DNA from: Schistocerca nitens
Taxonomy: Eukaryota > Arthropoda > Insecta > Orthoptera > Acrididae
Assembly (NCBI RefSeq): GCF_023898315.1
Contig: NC_064616.1
Span: forward strand, 533,157,102 to 533,221,101
Length of the DNA stretch: 64,000 bases
Direction: 5' to 3'
A model generated the notes under the pieces. It made no database searches and was not told the origin of the DNA. It worked only from the letters and a program-made list of their open reading frames with translations. Each line of letters opens with the position of its first letter. Positions within the stretch are counted from its first letter, which is position 1. Of the stretch, positions 33,690-45,863 are shown one piece after another. A program made the translations under genes and the position numbers.

Positions 33690-34720
33690 TAGAGCGCAAC
33701 TATAGTCCCTCGAAACTGAAAAATAGTGCAGGTCATTCCTATTTTCAAGTAGGGTGGTATGACAGATGCATATAATTATAGGTCTATGTCGTTGATGTCA
33801 GTCTGTGTCAGAATTATGGAACATGTTTGTGTTCATGATGTTTTTGGAGAACGACAGTCCTCTCTATAAAAATCAACATGGGTTCTGCAAACTGAGATCT
33901 TGGGTGCTCATGTTGATGCGTTGTTCCTCGACTTGAGGAAGGCATCTGACACCATTCCGCGCTGCCATTTAGTGAAAGAAATGCGAGCTAACGAAGTATT
34001 GGACGAGACTTAAGACTGGATTCCAGATTTCCTTGCAGACAGAACTCAACTCATTGCTCTTAACAGAATAAAATAGACAGATGTAATGGTAATTTCAGGA
34101 GTACTCCAAGGAAGTGTCACAGGATCGTTACTGTTAACCATGTATATTAACGATGTAGAATGCGTCGATAGCACTTTAAAACTGTTCGAAGGTGATTCGA
34201 TTGCGTATAGGAAGGTAGCAACAAATGTCACATATTACGTATACATAGGAAAAGAAATCCACTACTGTACGAAAACAGAACTGATTACAAACATTAACCA
34301 CCATACAATATCCGGAAGTATCTATCACTAGCGACCTTGAGAGGAATGACCATATAAAACAAACCTTAGGAAAAGCAGATGCGAGACAGTTTCATCGGAA
34401 GAATCTTGAGGAAATGTAATTCATCCACTGAAGAAGTGGCTTACAAGGCGCTTGTTCGAGTGGTTCTTGAGTATTGTTCATCAATGTGGGATCCTTACAG
34501 GGTAGGACTCACAGAAGAGATAGAGAAAGTCCAATGAAAAGCCGCTCATTTCGTCACAGAATCATTTAGTCGGCGCGAGAGCGTTACAGAGACGGTCAAC
34601 TACAGTGGCGGACGCTACAATGGAGGTGTTGTGCGTCACAGAGAGGTATACCATCGAAATTTCGAGAGAGTGCTTTCCGTGAAGAGTCGGCCAATATATT
34701 ACGGTAAAGCACAGTTCTGG
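33690..34720 (+). pseudogene. CR1/L2-like LINE reverse transcriptase fragment
   Basis: Related to the element at 28.5 kb: VIPIFK, then LRKASDTIPRCHLVKEMRA, ISGVLQGSVTGSLLLTMYI and LKLFEGDSIAYRK, where the catalytic FADD has become FEGD. A C-terminal remnant (SDLERNDHIKQTLGKA) lies near 34.33 kb. Many stops and shifts. It lies just beyond the right end of the mariner derivative. Confidence 0.7.
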
Positions 34721-36647
34721 AAACAAAGCTAGTTTTAACCGTTTATTGTATGAAATCTTCAGCAAGCACTGATCCATGGATGCATTCTCAACATCAGCCC
34801 CTACTTTGTCTAAAGATGAAAGCCGCGGCGATATTCTGTAGGGGTAGAACGGAGCCGTATGGTGCTATTGTGGCTCCTGAAGCAGTATTCTCTATAAAAT
34901 ACCTTCTTGACATTGTAAATATAGATTTCAAAGCACACAATAAATACTATGACACATTGGATAATGAAAAATCCAAATCCGAGGCATAATTATTCCACTT
35001 TTCCAGAGATCTTCGCCTCATTGATCACTTGGGATACTGAATAGTCAACAGCTAGGCACTGACTATCTGTGCCACAAAGACTTCTCGCGCCAAACCGTGC
35101 CCTTCCACCTTTTACATTACCGTGAAAGCCTTTTGGTTGCAGAGTGACTTCTCTCACTACAAAGACTTCTTGTGGTAAACCGCGCCCTTCCACCTTTTAT
35201 ATACCCGCCTAATCCTTTCAGTTGCGGAATGACTGTCCTCCAGTTTTTCTATCGTACACAATCTAGTTTCCCTTACTTTAACTTACCAGCACAGTACATA
35301 AAATGACATTTTCAGAAAAGACATTCACAAAATATTTTCAAGTTACTTCAAATAAAAGGATAAGAAAAATGATTTACATGCATTTTAACTCAAAGAAGTT
35401 ACATAATACATTTATTGAAGTGTCAATAGTTATCATTAATGTTACAGCCTCCACACAGAGAATGAATGAAAAGAAACTGCCCTGACTTCTAACTACACTT
35501 ATGCAGACAACTAAATCAGGACTTGGTACCGGGAAGGATGAGGCTACATATCTGAATAAAAGAGCGAAAAGAAGTCACATAGAATTATTTCTTCAACCAT
35601 TAGCATGTGATTTAAAAATAATCCAGATAGCCATGGAGGTCATTCAGGACAGCAAAACGAGAAATCGTAAAATTGTGAAAGTGTTCTGGTACTTACTGTT
35701 CCCGTGCACTGCTAGGGAAGGTCGCCAGCGATGTTTGCGTTCATTTATAGATCTTGTCAGCTGTCTTCGAAATCCAAGTAGGAGTTGGATACAGTAGCTC
35801 TCTCCCAGGAAATAGTTGATCTTGTTCTGGCTGCAGTGTGGAAGAAAACTTGCCCCCACTGTGACTGATGTAGATGATGTAGCTATCTTCTTACCCCGTA
35901 ACGTCGATGGCAGGTGCTGAGAATCTTCATGTTGATCTTCCTTCCAAGTCAGAGACAGCGGCAATAGCTGGGTGGGGGCTAGACTATACAACGATTGACT
36001 TCTCGACGACTCACTGATTCGATTGATGATCACCCTGGCCGAACAGCCAGTATATAACGCGCCAGAGCGGGTCTGTTGTGGTGAAGTGGCAGCATGACGA
36101 AGTGCCTCCTGGTTTAGGTGATTGCTTGGAAATCGATCTGCGGGCAGACGGCGAAGCTCAGTGAACTCCATGGCAAAATGCTGCGTCAACGTACTGTCAA
36201 AAGTTATTCGCTTAACGGTAACGAGTACAAATGCCTGGGCCTGTGTCTTTACGTATGGGCTTGGTTAATTTTGGTGATTGTTAACCAACCCATGATAGAG
36301 ACGTTGATCCCGAGCTTGAGGTAACAGTTCTGGGCCCTCACCTTTGGTGACGTACCCAAGCACGAGAGATGAGGAATGAGCTCCGTATATCCGCTTTGAA
36401 CTCGCCAGTGGGTCCAATAACGTCATGTCCGAACTCACAGTCTCCGTACACTCGGAGACTCCACCTGCGAATCTGTGTCGCTGCTCATTTAACCGAAAAC
36501 TTGCTCTTGAGTCGCCTGTCGGGTAAAGGTAGACTACAGCAGTCTATGAAGGAGAACGAGTACACAAGTTCTCAAGTATAACTGATGGCTTTCGGTATGT
36601 TGTTACACCCACAATCGTTGGGCATAAGACAAAGGAGGAGTTTGCGA
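34721..36647. other. No recognised gene; short tandem duplication at 35075-35233
   Basis: Two 74-bp units at 35075-35148 and 35160-35233 share AAAGACTTCT, CGCCCTTCCACCTTTTA and GTTGC.G..TGAC. A 181-codon minus frame at 35644-36189 matches nothing I know. A TATATAACGCG sequence near 36053 could be a TATA box but nothing downstream supports it. Confidence 0.45.
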
Positions 36648-38358
36648 TATAAAAGAAAGTTGGTAGGCGTGTTTCTACATCTGAAGGATGGTGTCTATTC
36701 AAATTTCGCCCCAGCTGCATAAGAGTGGTTCTAGTAACGCCACTATGGGGACGCAAATCAGCTTTGCTTTAAATACACGCTGTAGCGATCGTGAGCGTTA
36801 GTTGCCTTTGAGTTGATGTTATCAAGAAAACCTTAAAGGCAACAAAGACGCCATTATCTATACCTCACTCAGTATGGACGCGGTCGTGTAATAGAACTAC
36901 GAGAAACTGGCTGTTCCTGTTGCGATAGTGCACAAAGACTTGGCAAAAATGTAGCCACTGTACATGATTTCTGGCAGCGGGGGTCATGAGAACGCACAGT
37001 CGCAAGAAGACGGCCTCAGACGGCCACGTGGCACTACCGAGATGGAAGACCATCGTTTTTCGCGTATGGCTCTGGCTCTTCATACTGCATCTGCAACAGC
37101 AATTTGAACAGCAGTTGGCACCACAGTGACACAACGAACTGTAACAAATCTGCTACTTCTAGGACAGCTACGAGCCAGACGCCCTAAAGCGTCCATTCCA
37201 CTGGCCCCAAACTATCAGCATTTAACACTTCGTTGGTACCAAGCGAGAGCTCATTGTAGGGCAGGGAGGAATCTCTTGTGTATTTTGATAAGAACTTGTT
37301 GTTCCTCGGTACTAGTGATGACCTTGTGTTGGATGGAAAAGAGGATAGTTAAGGGCCTGCAACCAACCTGTCTGCGTGCTAGACACACTGGATCCATACC
37401 TGGCGCTACATGCTGGGTTGCGATTTCATGTGACAGCAGGAGCACCCTCGCGGTTATCCAAGGAACCCTGATTGCGAACTTGTACTTCAGTCTGATGATT
37501 CGTCCTGTTGTGCTGCCATTCGTGAACAGTATTCCAGGGGCTGTTTTCTAACAGGATAAATCTCGCCCACCTAACGCTGTTGTAACACTACATGCTCTAC
37601 AGTTTGTCAACATATTGTCTTGGTCTGACCGATCACCAGATCTGTTTCCAATCGAGCACATATGGGACATTATTGGACGACAACTCCAGCGTCACCCACA
37701 AACAGCATTAACCGTCCCTATGTTGATCAACAGGCATGGGACTCCTTCCCACAAACTAAGATTCGGCTCATGTACAAAACCATGCATGCACGACTGCGTG
37801 TTTTAATACAGCATCATGGCGGTTACACCTGTTATTAATGTATCAGCATTTTACATTTACGATGGCTTATCTTGCGCTTACAGTAATCTTTGATCGCGCA
37901 ATCCTCCAATGTTAATCACTTAAATATGTTACGTGAACTGTAAACGAAACTCCGTTCGAACAGGCCTTGGAAGGCTCAATGGTACCGACCGACCGTCGCG
38001 TCATTCTCTGCCGATAGGTGTTACTGGATGCAAATATGGAGGGGTATGTGACCAGCACAGCGCTCTCCAAGTCGTTGTGTATTCGTGACCGGAACCGCTA
38101 CTTCTCGATCAAGTAGCTCCTGAATTGGCCTCACAAGGACTGAGTCCACCCTGCTCGTCAACAGCGTTCGCCAGACTGGACGGTCACCCATCTAAGTGCT
38201 AGCTAAGCCCGACAGCGCTTAACTTTGGTGATCTGACGGGAACCAGTGTAACCATTGCAGAAAGGTCGTTGGCAAATATGTTACCTAGACAAATGTATAC
38301 CAGAAATTTCAGTACTCTAAATTATTATTTGGTGATACGAGTATTTTCCGTCGGTGTA
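36648..38358 (+). mobile_element. Tc1-like transposon, family 3, copy 1
   Basis: Colinear with the copy at 44.07-45.44 kb: shared GATGTCTATTCAAATT-type 5' UTR, transposase, and the 3' end TTCCGTCGGTGTA. The 5' inverted end is lost or diverged. The transposase (about 36815-37815) is scattered over frames: TQRTVTNLLLLGQLRARRP, ARHTGSIPGATCWVAISCDS, and SPDLFPIEHIWDIIGRQLQR around the catalytic Glu. The 3' UTR is interrupted by a 5S-derived SINE. Confidence 0.8.
37933..38273 (-). mobile_element. 5S rRNA-derived SINE (SINE3 type)
   Basis: The minus strand begins near 38273 with GCCAACGACC and reads CACTGGTTCCCGTCAGATCA, CCAAAGTTAAGCGCTGTCGG and CTTAGATGGGTGACCGTC. This follows insect 5S rRNA over about 90 nt, including the internal pol III control region. 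An unrelated body of about 250 nt follows. Exact 11-bp target duplication AAATATGTTAC at 37922-37932 and 38274-38284. The related Tc1 copy carries the empty site (TTAAATATGTTACCTAGACA near 45361). Confidence 0.9.
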
Positions 38359-38937
38359 TGTATATTAAATAATATGAACATTTAACAGTATTCCACCGCC
38401 CCAAAACCAATGCACTTCGAATGTTTTCTATCTCGGAAAACATTCAGAGTTGGGCATACGTCTATATTAAGTTTTTTGATTCAAATTAGCATTCCTGTCA
38501 TGTTTCTGAATATTTACCATTCCTCCTCGGACGCTCTATGTATATATGTGCGTGTTTAGATGTATATTTGTATGCACATGTCTATGTGATTCTTTGTGTG
38601 TACACATATAATGTTTATTGGAGATATTGTAAATTTATTTTAATATTTAATCTGTAATCAGAATGTGTGAAATTAATGTTGACGTGCACACACACTGGAC
38701 ACGTTACCGAGCCTATGAAAAAATGTAAGAATCTCGGACCTTCTATAAATGGTATTTCACTATTAAAATAAATTTACAGCAGTCTTCGAAAAAGTTACAG
38801 GAATGTGTGATAAACTGAATAACTCGCTATTGTCCGAATATTAAGTTTGACATGGCCAGATGGATACACAAATAACGCCCTTTTTAGTCACAGAGATATA
38901 TCAGTACGCTTCTGTGTGCCCAGTTTTCGTTTGATAT
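38359..38937. other. No recognised feature
   Basis: AT-rich flank. TTTGATAT at 38930-38937 is the left target duplication of the next LINE. Confidence 0.55.
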
Positions 38938-40315
38938 GATGTTGTTGTTGTCTTCAGTCCTGAGACTGGTTTGATGCAGCTCTCCATGCTACTCTATCCT
39001 GTGCAAGCTTCTTCATCTCCCAGTACCTACTGCAGCCTACATCCTTCTGAATCTGCTTAGAGTATTCATCTCTTGGTCTCCCTCTACGAGTTTTACCCTC
39101 CACGCTGCCCTCCAATGCTAAATTTGTGATCCCTTGATGCCTCAGAATATGTCCTACCAACCGGTCCCTTCTTCTTGTCAAGTTGTGCCACAAACTCCTC
39201 TTCTCGCCAATTCTATTCAATACCTCCTCATTAGTTACGTGATCTACCCATCTAATCTTCAGCATTCTTCTGTAGCACCTCATTTCAAAAGCTTCTATTC
39301 TCTTCCTGTCCAAACAATTTATCGTCCATGTTTCACATCCATACATGGCTACACTCCATACAAATACTTTCAGAAACGACTTCCTGATACTTAAATCTAT
39401 ACTCGAAGTTAACAAATTTCTCTTCTTCAGAAACGCTTTCCTTGCCATTGCCAGTCTACATTTTATATCCTCTCTACTTCGACCATTATCAGTTATTTTG
39501 CTCCCCAAATAGCAAAACTCCTTTACTACTTTAAGTGTCTCATTTCCTAATCTAATTCCCCCAGCATCACCCGACTTAATTAGACTACATTCCATTATCC
39601 TCGTTTTGCTTTTGTTGATGTTCATCTTATACCCTCCTTTCAAGACACTATCCATTCCGTTCAACTGCTCTTCCAAGTCCTTTGCTGTCTCTGACAGAAT
39701 TACAATGTCATCGGCGAACCTCAACATTTTTATTTCTTCTCCATGAATTTTAATACCCACTCCGAATTTTTCTTTTGTTTCCTTTACTGGTTGCTCAATA
39801 TACAGATTGAATAACATCGGGGACAGGCTACAACCCTGTCTCACTCCCTTCCCAACCGCTGCTTCCCTTTCATGCCCCTGGGCTCTTATAACTGCCATCT
39901 GGTTTCTGTACAAATTGTAAATAGCCTTTCGTTCCCTGTATTTTACCCCTGCCATCTTTAGAATTTGAAAGAGTGCATTGCAGTCAACATTGTCGAAAGC
40001 TTTCTCTAAGTCTACAAATGCTAGAAACGTAGGTTTGCCTTTCCTAAATCTATTTTCTAAGATAAGTCGTGGGGTCATTATTGCCTCACGTGTTCCAACA
40101 TTTCTGCGGAATCCAAACTGATATTCCCCTAGGTCGGCTTCTAGTAGTTTTTCCATTCGTCTGTAAAGAATTCGCGTTAGTATTTTGCAGCAGTGACTTA
40201 TTAAACTGATAGTTCGGTAATTTTCACATCTGTCAACACCTGCTTTCTTTGGGATTCGAATTATTATATTATTCTTGAAGTCTGAGGGTATTTCACCTGT
40301 CTCATACATATATAT
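38938..40315 (-). mobile_element. 5'-truncated RTE/BovB-like LINE
   Basis: A minus-strand LINE ending in an ACAACAACA-type tail (38940-38951 on the plus strand reads TGTTGTTGTTGT). TTTGATAT at 38930-38937 and 40316-40323 is a candidate 8-bp target duplication. The upstream endonuclease is missing through 5' truncation. Confidence 0.8.
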
Positions 40316-40327
40316 TTGATATAACAT
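38954..40327 (-). CDS. Intact reverse transcriptase frame of a truncated LINE (457 codons)
   Basis: One uninterrupted frame spans the RT and C-terminus. PSDFKNNIIIRIPKKAG and YQFGFRRNVGTREAI lead to the catalytic block: FVDLEKAFDNVD, GKGVRQGCSLSPMLFNLYI and RFADDIVIL (FADD codons at 39707-39718). FCYLGSKITDNG, MYGCETWTI and GHILRHQ follow. The spacing resembles RTE/BovB elements. The first five or six codons (MLYQIY) appear to be flanking DNA read into the element at its truncation point. There is no endonuclease and no promoter, so expression is unlikely, but the lack of any stop shows a young insertion. Confidence 0.85.
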   Translation of the reverse strand: MLYQIYMYETGEIPSDFKNNIIIRIPKKAGVDRCENYRTISLISHCCKILTRILYRRMEKLLEADLGEYQFGFRRNVGTREAIMTPRLILENRFRKGKPTFLAFVDLEKAFDNVDCNALFQILKMAGVKYRERKAIYNLYRNQMAVIRAQGHEREAAVGKGVRQGCSLSPMLFNLYIEQPVKETKEKFGVGIKIHGEEIKMLRFADDIVILSETAKDLEEQLNGMDSVLKGGYKMNINKSKTRIMECSLIKSGDAGGIRLGNETLKVVKEFCYLGSKITDNGRSREDIKCRLAMARKAFLKKRNLLTSSIDLSIRKSFLKVFVWSVAMYGCETWTINCLDRKRIEAFEMRCYRRMLKIRWVDHVTNEEVLNRIGEKRSLWHNLTRRRDRLVGHILRHQGITNLALEGSVEGKTRRGRPRDEYSKQIQKDVGCSRYWEMKKLAQDRVAWRAASNQSQD

Positions 40328-40855
40328 ATACGTTTCTTTGATGGCGGAGATGGTATAAACGAGTATACAACCATTCTATTTGCATTGAACGAACTTTGAA
40401 TGTATTCTGTCCGAAGTGTGGACTGTGTCATCGAATTTTCTCCAGACATCGCTCTTCCTTTAATGGAGCACGTTTTCAGTTGTTTCCACTGCAGCACTTA
40501 ATTTTCATACTACACCCTCCTCGGTCCCACGAAACAAAGCCTTTTTAGAGGACACCTACTCCCTACAATGGGTCAGACCGCCCTGTCAGTGCTACTTTAT
40601 GATAGCATCATCAGTCACTCATATTCCAGACTAAATCACGACAATCCTCACTCAAGCACGCTTCACACGGAGAGAACGACTAGACGAATAGGAAGTGGCC
40701 GCAGAGTAATCGTTCTCAGACTCGTCACAGTCAGGGATTACGACGGAAAGTGTAATGTCCTGCGGTCGGCTGGAAAGAGCTAACACTCAATTTGAATACC
40801 CTTTATTATAATTCAAGAAAAACGCCTTCTTGGCATACACTAAGTTTTTAACCCA
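40324..40855. other. No recognised gene
   Basis: Short frames only (for example 40568-40783). 40844-40855 is the left target duplication of the following SINE. Confidence 0.5.
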
Positions 40856-41060
40856 AGCCGGCCAGTGTGGCTGAGCGGTTCTAGGCGCTTCAGTCTGGAA
40901 CCGCGCGACCGCTACGGTCGCAGGTTCGAATCCTGCCTAGGGCATGGATGTGTGTGATGTCCTTAGGTTAGTTAGGTTTAAGTAGTTCTAAGTTCTAGGG
41001 GACTGATGACCTCAGATGTTGAGTCCCATAGTGCTCAGAGCCATTTGAACCATTTTTTTT
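40856..41060 (+). mobile_element. tRNA-headed SINE, family A
   Basis: Head GCCGGCCAGTGTGGCTGAGC, box B GGTTCGAATCC, full tail with T-run. Target duplication of about 8-12 bp: TAACCCAA ending at 40855 and AAACCCAA at 41061-41068. Confidence 0.9.
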
Positions 41061-41068
41061 AAACCCAA

Positions 41069-42153
41069 GAACAACAACAAAAACCACACAACTCTTGTGG
41101 TGGCATACCAAATAAGGAAACAACACAATGGAAGAAAATACTGAAAAAAATCTACTCAACAAAATACAAAGTGATGCTACAATGCTACGGTGAGTGAATA
41201 CAATGCTAGGGCCGGCGTAAGTACTGGCCGAAGCTGTTCCTAGCGGTTAGGAAAGGCTGCCGGTCTGACGGTCGAGGCATGCTTATGAAGCCAGGTCGGC
41301 GGAGTGCTTCATGAGTCATATGAGTTCCGATTGGTGGAACACGGTCACATGCCTTCTGCCGAAGTAGTTCCATGTTTATTTGGAAAGTCTGTTACTGTTT
41401 CTGTCCACTGGCGATGTTTCTCTCTGCGCTCCTGAATGGGAGTCGGCAACCCATCTTGCGTGTCGGTTGTGCGGCCGCTCTAACAACAAGGGGCCGCTAC
41501 GACAGGAAGTATGGAACACTGTGTAGCCCTGGTGTAACAGTGGCTCCTGATACCTAATGTACCCAACTGGCAATATTACAGTCGTATTCGCTCCGTTTCT
41601 GATCTTTGTGACACGGTGACACTAGTTTGTAGCCCACGGTAGGTCATTGTCCACTGACGTTTTTGACGCATGAGAGGACTGCGGAGTGTCCGTGTCTCTC
41701 TCTATGGTACCGTTTGTTATAGTGGTACAGATTCGCTATTCCAGAAAAGGATCGAAGGATATCGTGCGCCGCCATTTAGGTCGAAACCGACGTGTATATG
41801 CCCTTGTCGAAGTCAGCCAACGCACTCTCGTGCCTTCAGTGAAGTCTCACTTATTACGCAATATGGATAACTGTTGTTCGACCTCTCCTGCTTATGTTTC
41901 TCGATTTGCATTACTCTGTGGATGAATTGGCCAAGCTTTACGACAACTTTTGTTACATTCAGAAATTTGCTTTCTTTTCAGCTTTTCATTGTGTGAAATC
42001 TGCCGTTACAGAGTACACAGAACAGTTTATTTTTTTCCGGTCTTCGTGTCAACATTTGTGCGATTTATCACAAACTTTTTTTCTGCCTTCCCCGGGTGTG
42101 ATAGTAAAGTGGTGACAAGGATGTTTCTCACTGTCCAACTGCCAAGAGTTTAG
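41069..42153. other. Possible 5' region of a Gypsy-like element; otherwise unrecognised
   Basis: A GTGGTGACAAGGATG stretch near 42110 resembles the leader next to primer-binding sites of Gypsy-type elements and precedes the gag relic. LTR ends could not be defined. Frames here match nothing known. Confidence 0.35.
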
Positions 42154-43330
42154 TATGGATCCTGAGTTTTTGAAGCTGTCACTGCAATAACAACAGCAAG
42201 AAAAACAGAAAACGTCGCAGCAGCAGATATTAAAACTGCTGCAACAACAAAAACAAAGTGATAATCTGCAGCAGCATCAGTAGTGGCAATGCTTCCCCCT
42301 TAGCTATTGACTTGCTTCGACAAAAGCAGAGAGATTTTTGTGGTTTAGTTGCGTCATTTTGTTCTTCATAGCAAAACAAGTCGATAACTGACCTTGACTG
42401 TCGGAGTACTGTTTCACTCACTTCCACTGTACGAAATGGTGTGGAAGTTATGACCACTATTGGATCCTATTAGTCTGACTTTTTGTGATATATGTGGTTT
42501 GTTGATTGACTGCAATGGTCGCCAACTCCACTTAGTAGTAACTAGGTTCAATTTTAATCAGTGTGTTAGGCACTTATTCGAAGGTATGCAACATTTTATA
42601 CACATCTGCACGGCTTAGGACACAATGGTGATCATATTCATGTATGCAGTGTGACGCATCTTCTTGCTGAATCTTTCATCAACGAATCTGTCATGTGTCT
42701 AGCTCCGGATACGAAAGTCAGTGCGAAAGCATTAGTTATCCAACATTATCTCTGGTTCTAAAAATCAATGAAGTTCACGAAATAACATTTTCATCACAAC
42801 TATGAGGAACACGTTAATGATTAATATCTTATAAGTTGGGAATCTTGTTAGTAGTCGATGTTATGTTACCTAGATTAATAATTAGCGATTCACCCTACTT
42901 TACTTCATGGTTAGTAGATGCACACAGAAAAAGCGTTTACTCTGCATTCGTCTCTGACGAAGGCAACAGAAACTCACAAAATGTTTCGCCATATTGTTGT
43001 CCACAAATTCCAGAAAAACTAGTAAGAATAAATCGAATTCCAGTTGCGGCACCAGGCATGAAAGCCGTCTCTGCCACATATCTGCATGCAAAAATTTGGG
43101 ACACTTAGCAGGTGTTTGCTTTGGTCAACGGCCAATAACACCAGCCACCACCATGTTGCTCGCAATCCATCTGGTGCCTGAAGCAGCTGTAAAAAGTCGC
43201 ATTAACAATGGAGTTCAATGGCGTGGTAATGGACTTTCTGTTGGGCACAGGCCCGGCTATGTTTCTGATTAATTTGAATACATTCCGGCGAATTCGTTTA
43301 TCACCGTTGCACAATGCCAGTACAGAGTGC
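42154..43330 (+). pseudogene. Gypsy-like LTR retrotransposon gag relic
   Basis: ATG at 42154 gives MDPEFLKLSLQ, followed by a Q/K-rich CAG/CAA stretch (to about 42270), a common start of insect Gypsy gag proteins. Near 42994-43140 a CGTRHESRLC then ACKNLGHLAGVC pair recalls the CCHC zinc knuckles that bind RNA in the capsid protein (the second resembles CxxCxxxGHxxxxC with one Cys changed). Frames between are broken. No pol was found after it. Moderate confidence in gag, low in subfamily. Confidence 0.5.
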
Positions 43331-44068
43331 CGACATACAATAGTACAATAATTATATCTATCTCTTCTCTATTCAGTTCTCTTCATTCCTTCTTTCTAAA
43401 TATTTAATTTCGTTTTGTTTATTAATATCTCACTTGATTTTGTATTAGTTATAAGTTTTTCTAATGCTGCACAAAAAAAGATATCAAATGGATGTAAACA
43501 AATAGAGCCCGCCTTCACGTGGCGGTACACGGGCAACGGTGTGAGTGGGGACGGGAGCCGGCGTGGTGTTACTTTCAGTCACACCGGACCCCGGACCCAG
43601 TCACAGCGGCTAAGTGGCAACATACGACCCACCATAAGAAATTAGACGGTGGGTCATAAAAAATAAGGAGCTAGTGAAAAAAAGTACAATAAGCAGTCAA
43701 TCATATTACAGGGAAAAAAACCTCAGCGTAAGTTAAGTACAAAAAAGTAAGAATTAAATTAACCTTGTAACCAGTAAATTCTTCGACATTTAGTTACACT
43801 TTTGAGTGAGATGCGTTTGAACTTCTCTGTTTACAAGTTAAATACCAAGTAAATCTAGTTCAACTGCGATTTTGTTCCAAGTAATCCATATAATATTTGC
43901 ACAGCACAAGCAAATGTTTGAACCTGTATTAGGTCGAGCAATAGAATTTGAAGCGCACATATCGTTAAAGCAGTCCACAGTACCTACCTTTACAGGCACG
44001 TCCAGTGCTCTTCGTCATGTGTGACCAAATACAGGCAGAACTCGGCAGTTTAGAAAGCATGAAAATAA
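43331..44068. other. No recognised gene; small hairpin
   Basis: A GC-rich patch lies at 43500-43660. GACCCACC (43626) and GGTGGGTC (43648) form a perfect 8-bp stem with a 14-nt loop. The rest is AT-rich. Confidence 0.5.
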
Positions 44069-45441
44069 TACACAGACGGACAAAAATCACAACGTCAAGT
44101 GGAAATTGTGCGACATGAAATAAAGTTGGTAGCCTCCTTCTACGTCTGAAAGATGATGTCTATTCAAATTCCGTGCCAGTTGCATAGGAGCAACGCAGGT
44201 AGCTTCAGTATGAGGCTGCAAATCAGGTATCCTTTAAATACACGCTGTAACGATCTTGAGATTTAGTTGCCTTTGAGATTGGACGTTGTGAGTTGAAGTT
44301 AGTCAAGAATGTCTTTAAGGCAGCAAAGACGCTATTATCAAAACCTCACTGAATTTTAACGCGGTCGTGTAACAGGGCTACGAGAAGGCGGATGTTCTTT
44401 CTGCAATACTGCAGAAAGACTTGGCAGGAATGTAGCCCCTACACGTGATTGCTGGCAGCGGTGGTCACCAGAATGTACGGCCGCAAGAAGACTGAGCTCT
44501 GGACGGCCACGTGGCATTGCTAAAATGGATGACCATGGTATTCGGAGTATGATTCTGGTGCATCGTACTGCATCTGCAGCAGAAATCTGAGCAGCAATTG
44601 GCACCACAGTGACACAGCGAACTGTTACAAATCTCTTACTTCAAGGACACCCTCGAGCCTGACGAACTGTAACGTGCATTCCACTGGCCCCAAAAAAATG
44701 CATTTTGGACTTCATTGGTGTCAAGCGTGTGCTCACAGGAGGGCAGGTTGGAAGTCTTGTGTTTTCTGATGATGACCATGTGTTGGTGACAAAGAGGCCA
44801 GTTGAGGGTCTGCAACCAACTTGTCGGCGTGCTAGAGACACTGGACCTACACCTGGAATTTTCGTTTGTAGTGAGATTTTTCATGGCAGCAGGGGCACTT
44901 TCTTGTTACCCCACGTACCGTGACTGTAAATCTGTGCGTCAGTCGGGTGATTCGTCCTGCTATGCTGCCATTCAAGAACAGCATTCAACGTGGTGTTCCC
45001 CGATAGGATAACACTCTCCCATATAGTGCTGTTGCAGCCCAATATGCTGTACAGAGTATCGACATGTTGCCTTGGTCTGCTCGATCACCAGATCTGTCTC
45101 TAGTGGAGCACGCATGAGACATTATCGGACGACAACTCTAACGTCATCCACAACCAGCATTGACAGTCCCTGTATTGACCGACAGGCATGGGACTCAATC
45201 CCAGAAACTGATATTCGGCACCTGTACAACACGATGCCTGCACGACTGCATGTATGCATTCAACATGCTGGCGGTTATAACGGCTATATAACCAGCATTT
45301 CACAATTGTAATGGCTTTTCTCGCGTTAACATTAATCTGTGATCTTGCAGTGGTATCACTTAAATATGTTACCTAGACAAATGTATTCCAGAAATTTACA
45401 TTATTATTTTTGGTGTTGTGATTTTTTTCCGTCCGTGTATT
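44069..45441 (+). mobile_element. Tc1-like transposon, family 3, copy 2
   Basis: Inverted ends ACACAGACGGACAAAAATCA (44069) and the complement of TTTTTTCCGTCCGTGTA (ending about 45440). Length about 1.37 kb, so essentially complete. It gives the empty-site sequence for the 5S SINE insertion in copy 1. Confidence 0.85.
44309..45311 (+). pseudogene. Tc1-like transposase, broken
   Basis: ATG at 44309 gives MSLRQQRRYYQNLTEF followed at once by a stop, then RGRVTGLREGGCSFCNTAERL (HTH). TQRTVTNLLLQGHPRA is the second HTH. The first Asp block is degraded (VFSDDDHV). In other frames SARSPDLSLVEHA carries the third catalytic position (Glu in VEHA), then PETDIRHLYNTMPARLH. Many stops and shifts. Family 3 transposases are of DD34E type. 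Confidence 0.75.
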
Positions 45442-45781
45442 TCGAGTGTCTGGTAGCTGATGGGCATCATCGGTAGTAGTTACGTATATGTGACGATTTT
45501 AAGTCTCTAGTGAATGAGAAATCAACACTGTATTTGTCTGTGCAGTTCCTAGTCGAGGTGAAATGTAAACTAAATTGACTGAAGGCTCTAAAATAGATGT
45601 CACTGGCACCTGTTTGCATTTTCCCGTCGGTAGTAAAATAATGCAAACGTCAGTAATTAATATGCCATTCTGCATGTAACGATATGAGAGACTATGATGT
45701 GGTATTATAAGTTCGCCCGCAATATTTCAGTGGTACCTTGAGTAGCTCAATCGTTGTTTTCAATATTGTGCAAATTATTTA
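45442..45781. other. No recognised feature
   Basis: AT-rich spacer between two Tc1-like elements. Confidence 0.55.
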
Positions 45782-45863
45782 CACTATGTGATCAAAAGTA
45801 TCCGGACATCTGGCTGAAAATGATTTATAAGTTCGTGGCGCCCTCCATCGGTAATGCTGGAAT

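Noticed and set aside
35644..36189. 181-codon minus frame as a gene
   Set aside because: No recognised motif, no splice or promoter context, and composition not clearly coding.
40860..40960. CRISPR-like or tRNA array from repeated similar blocks
   Set aside because: The similar blocks are dispersed SINE copies with separate target duplications, not a clustered array.
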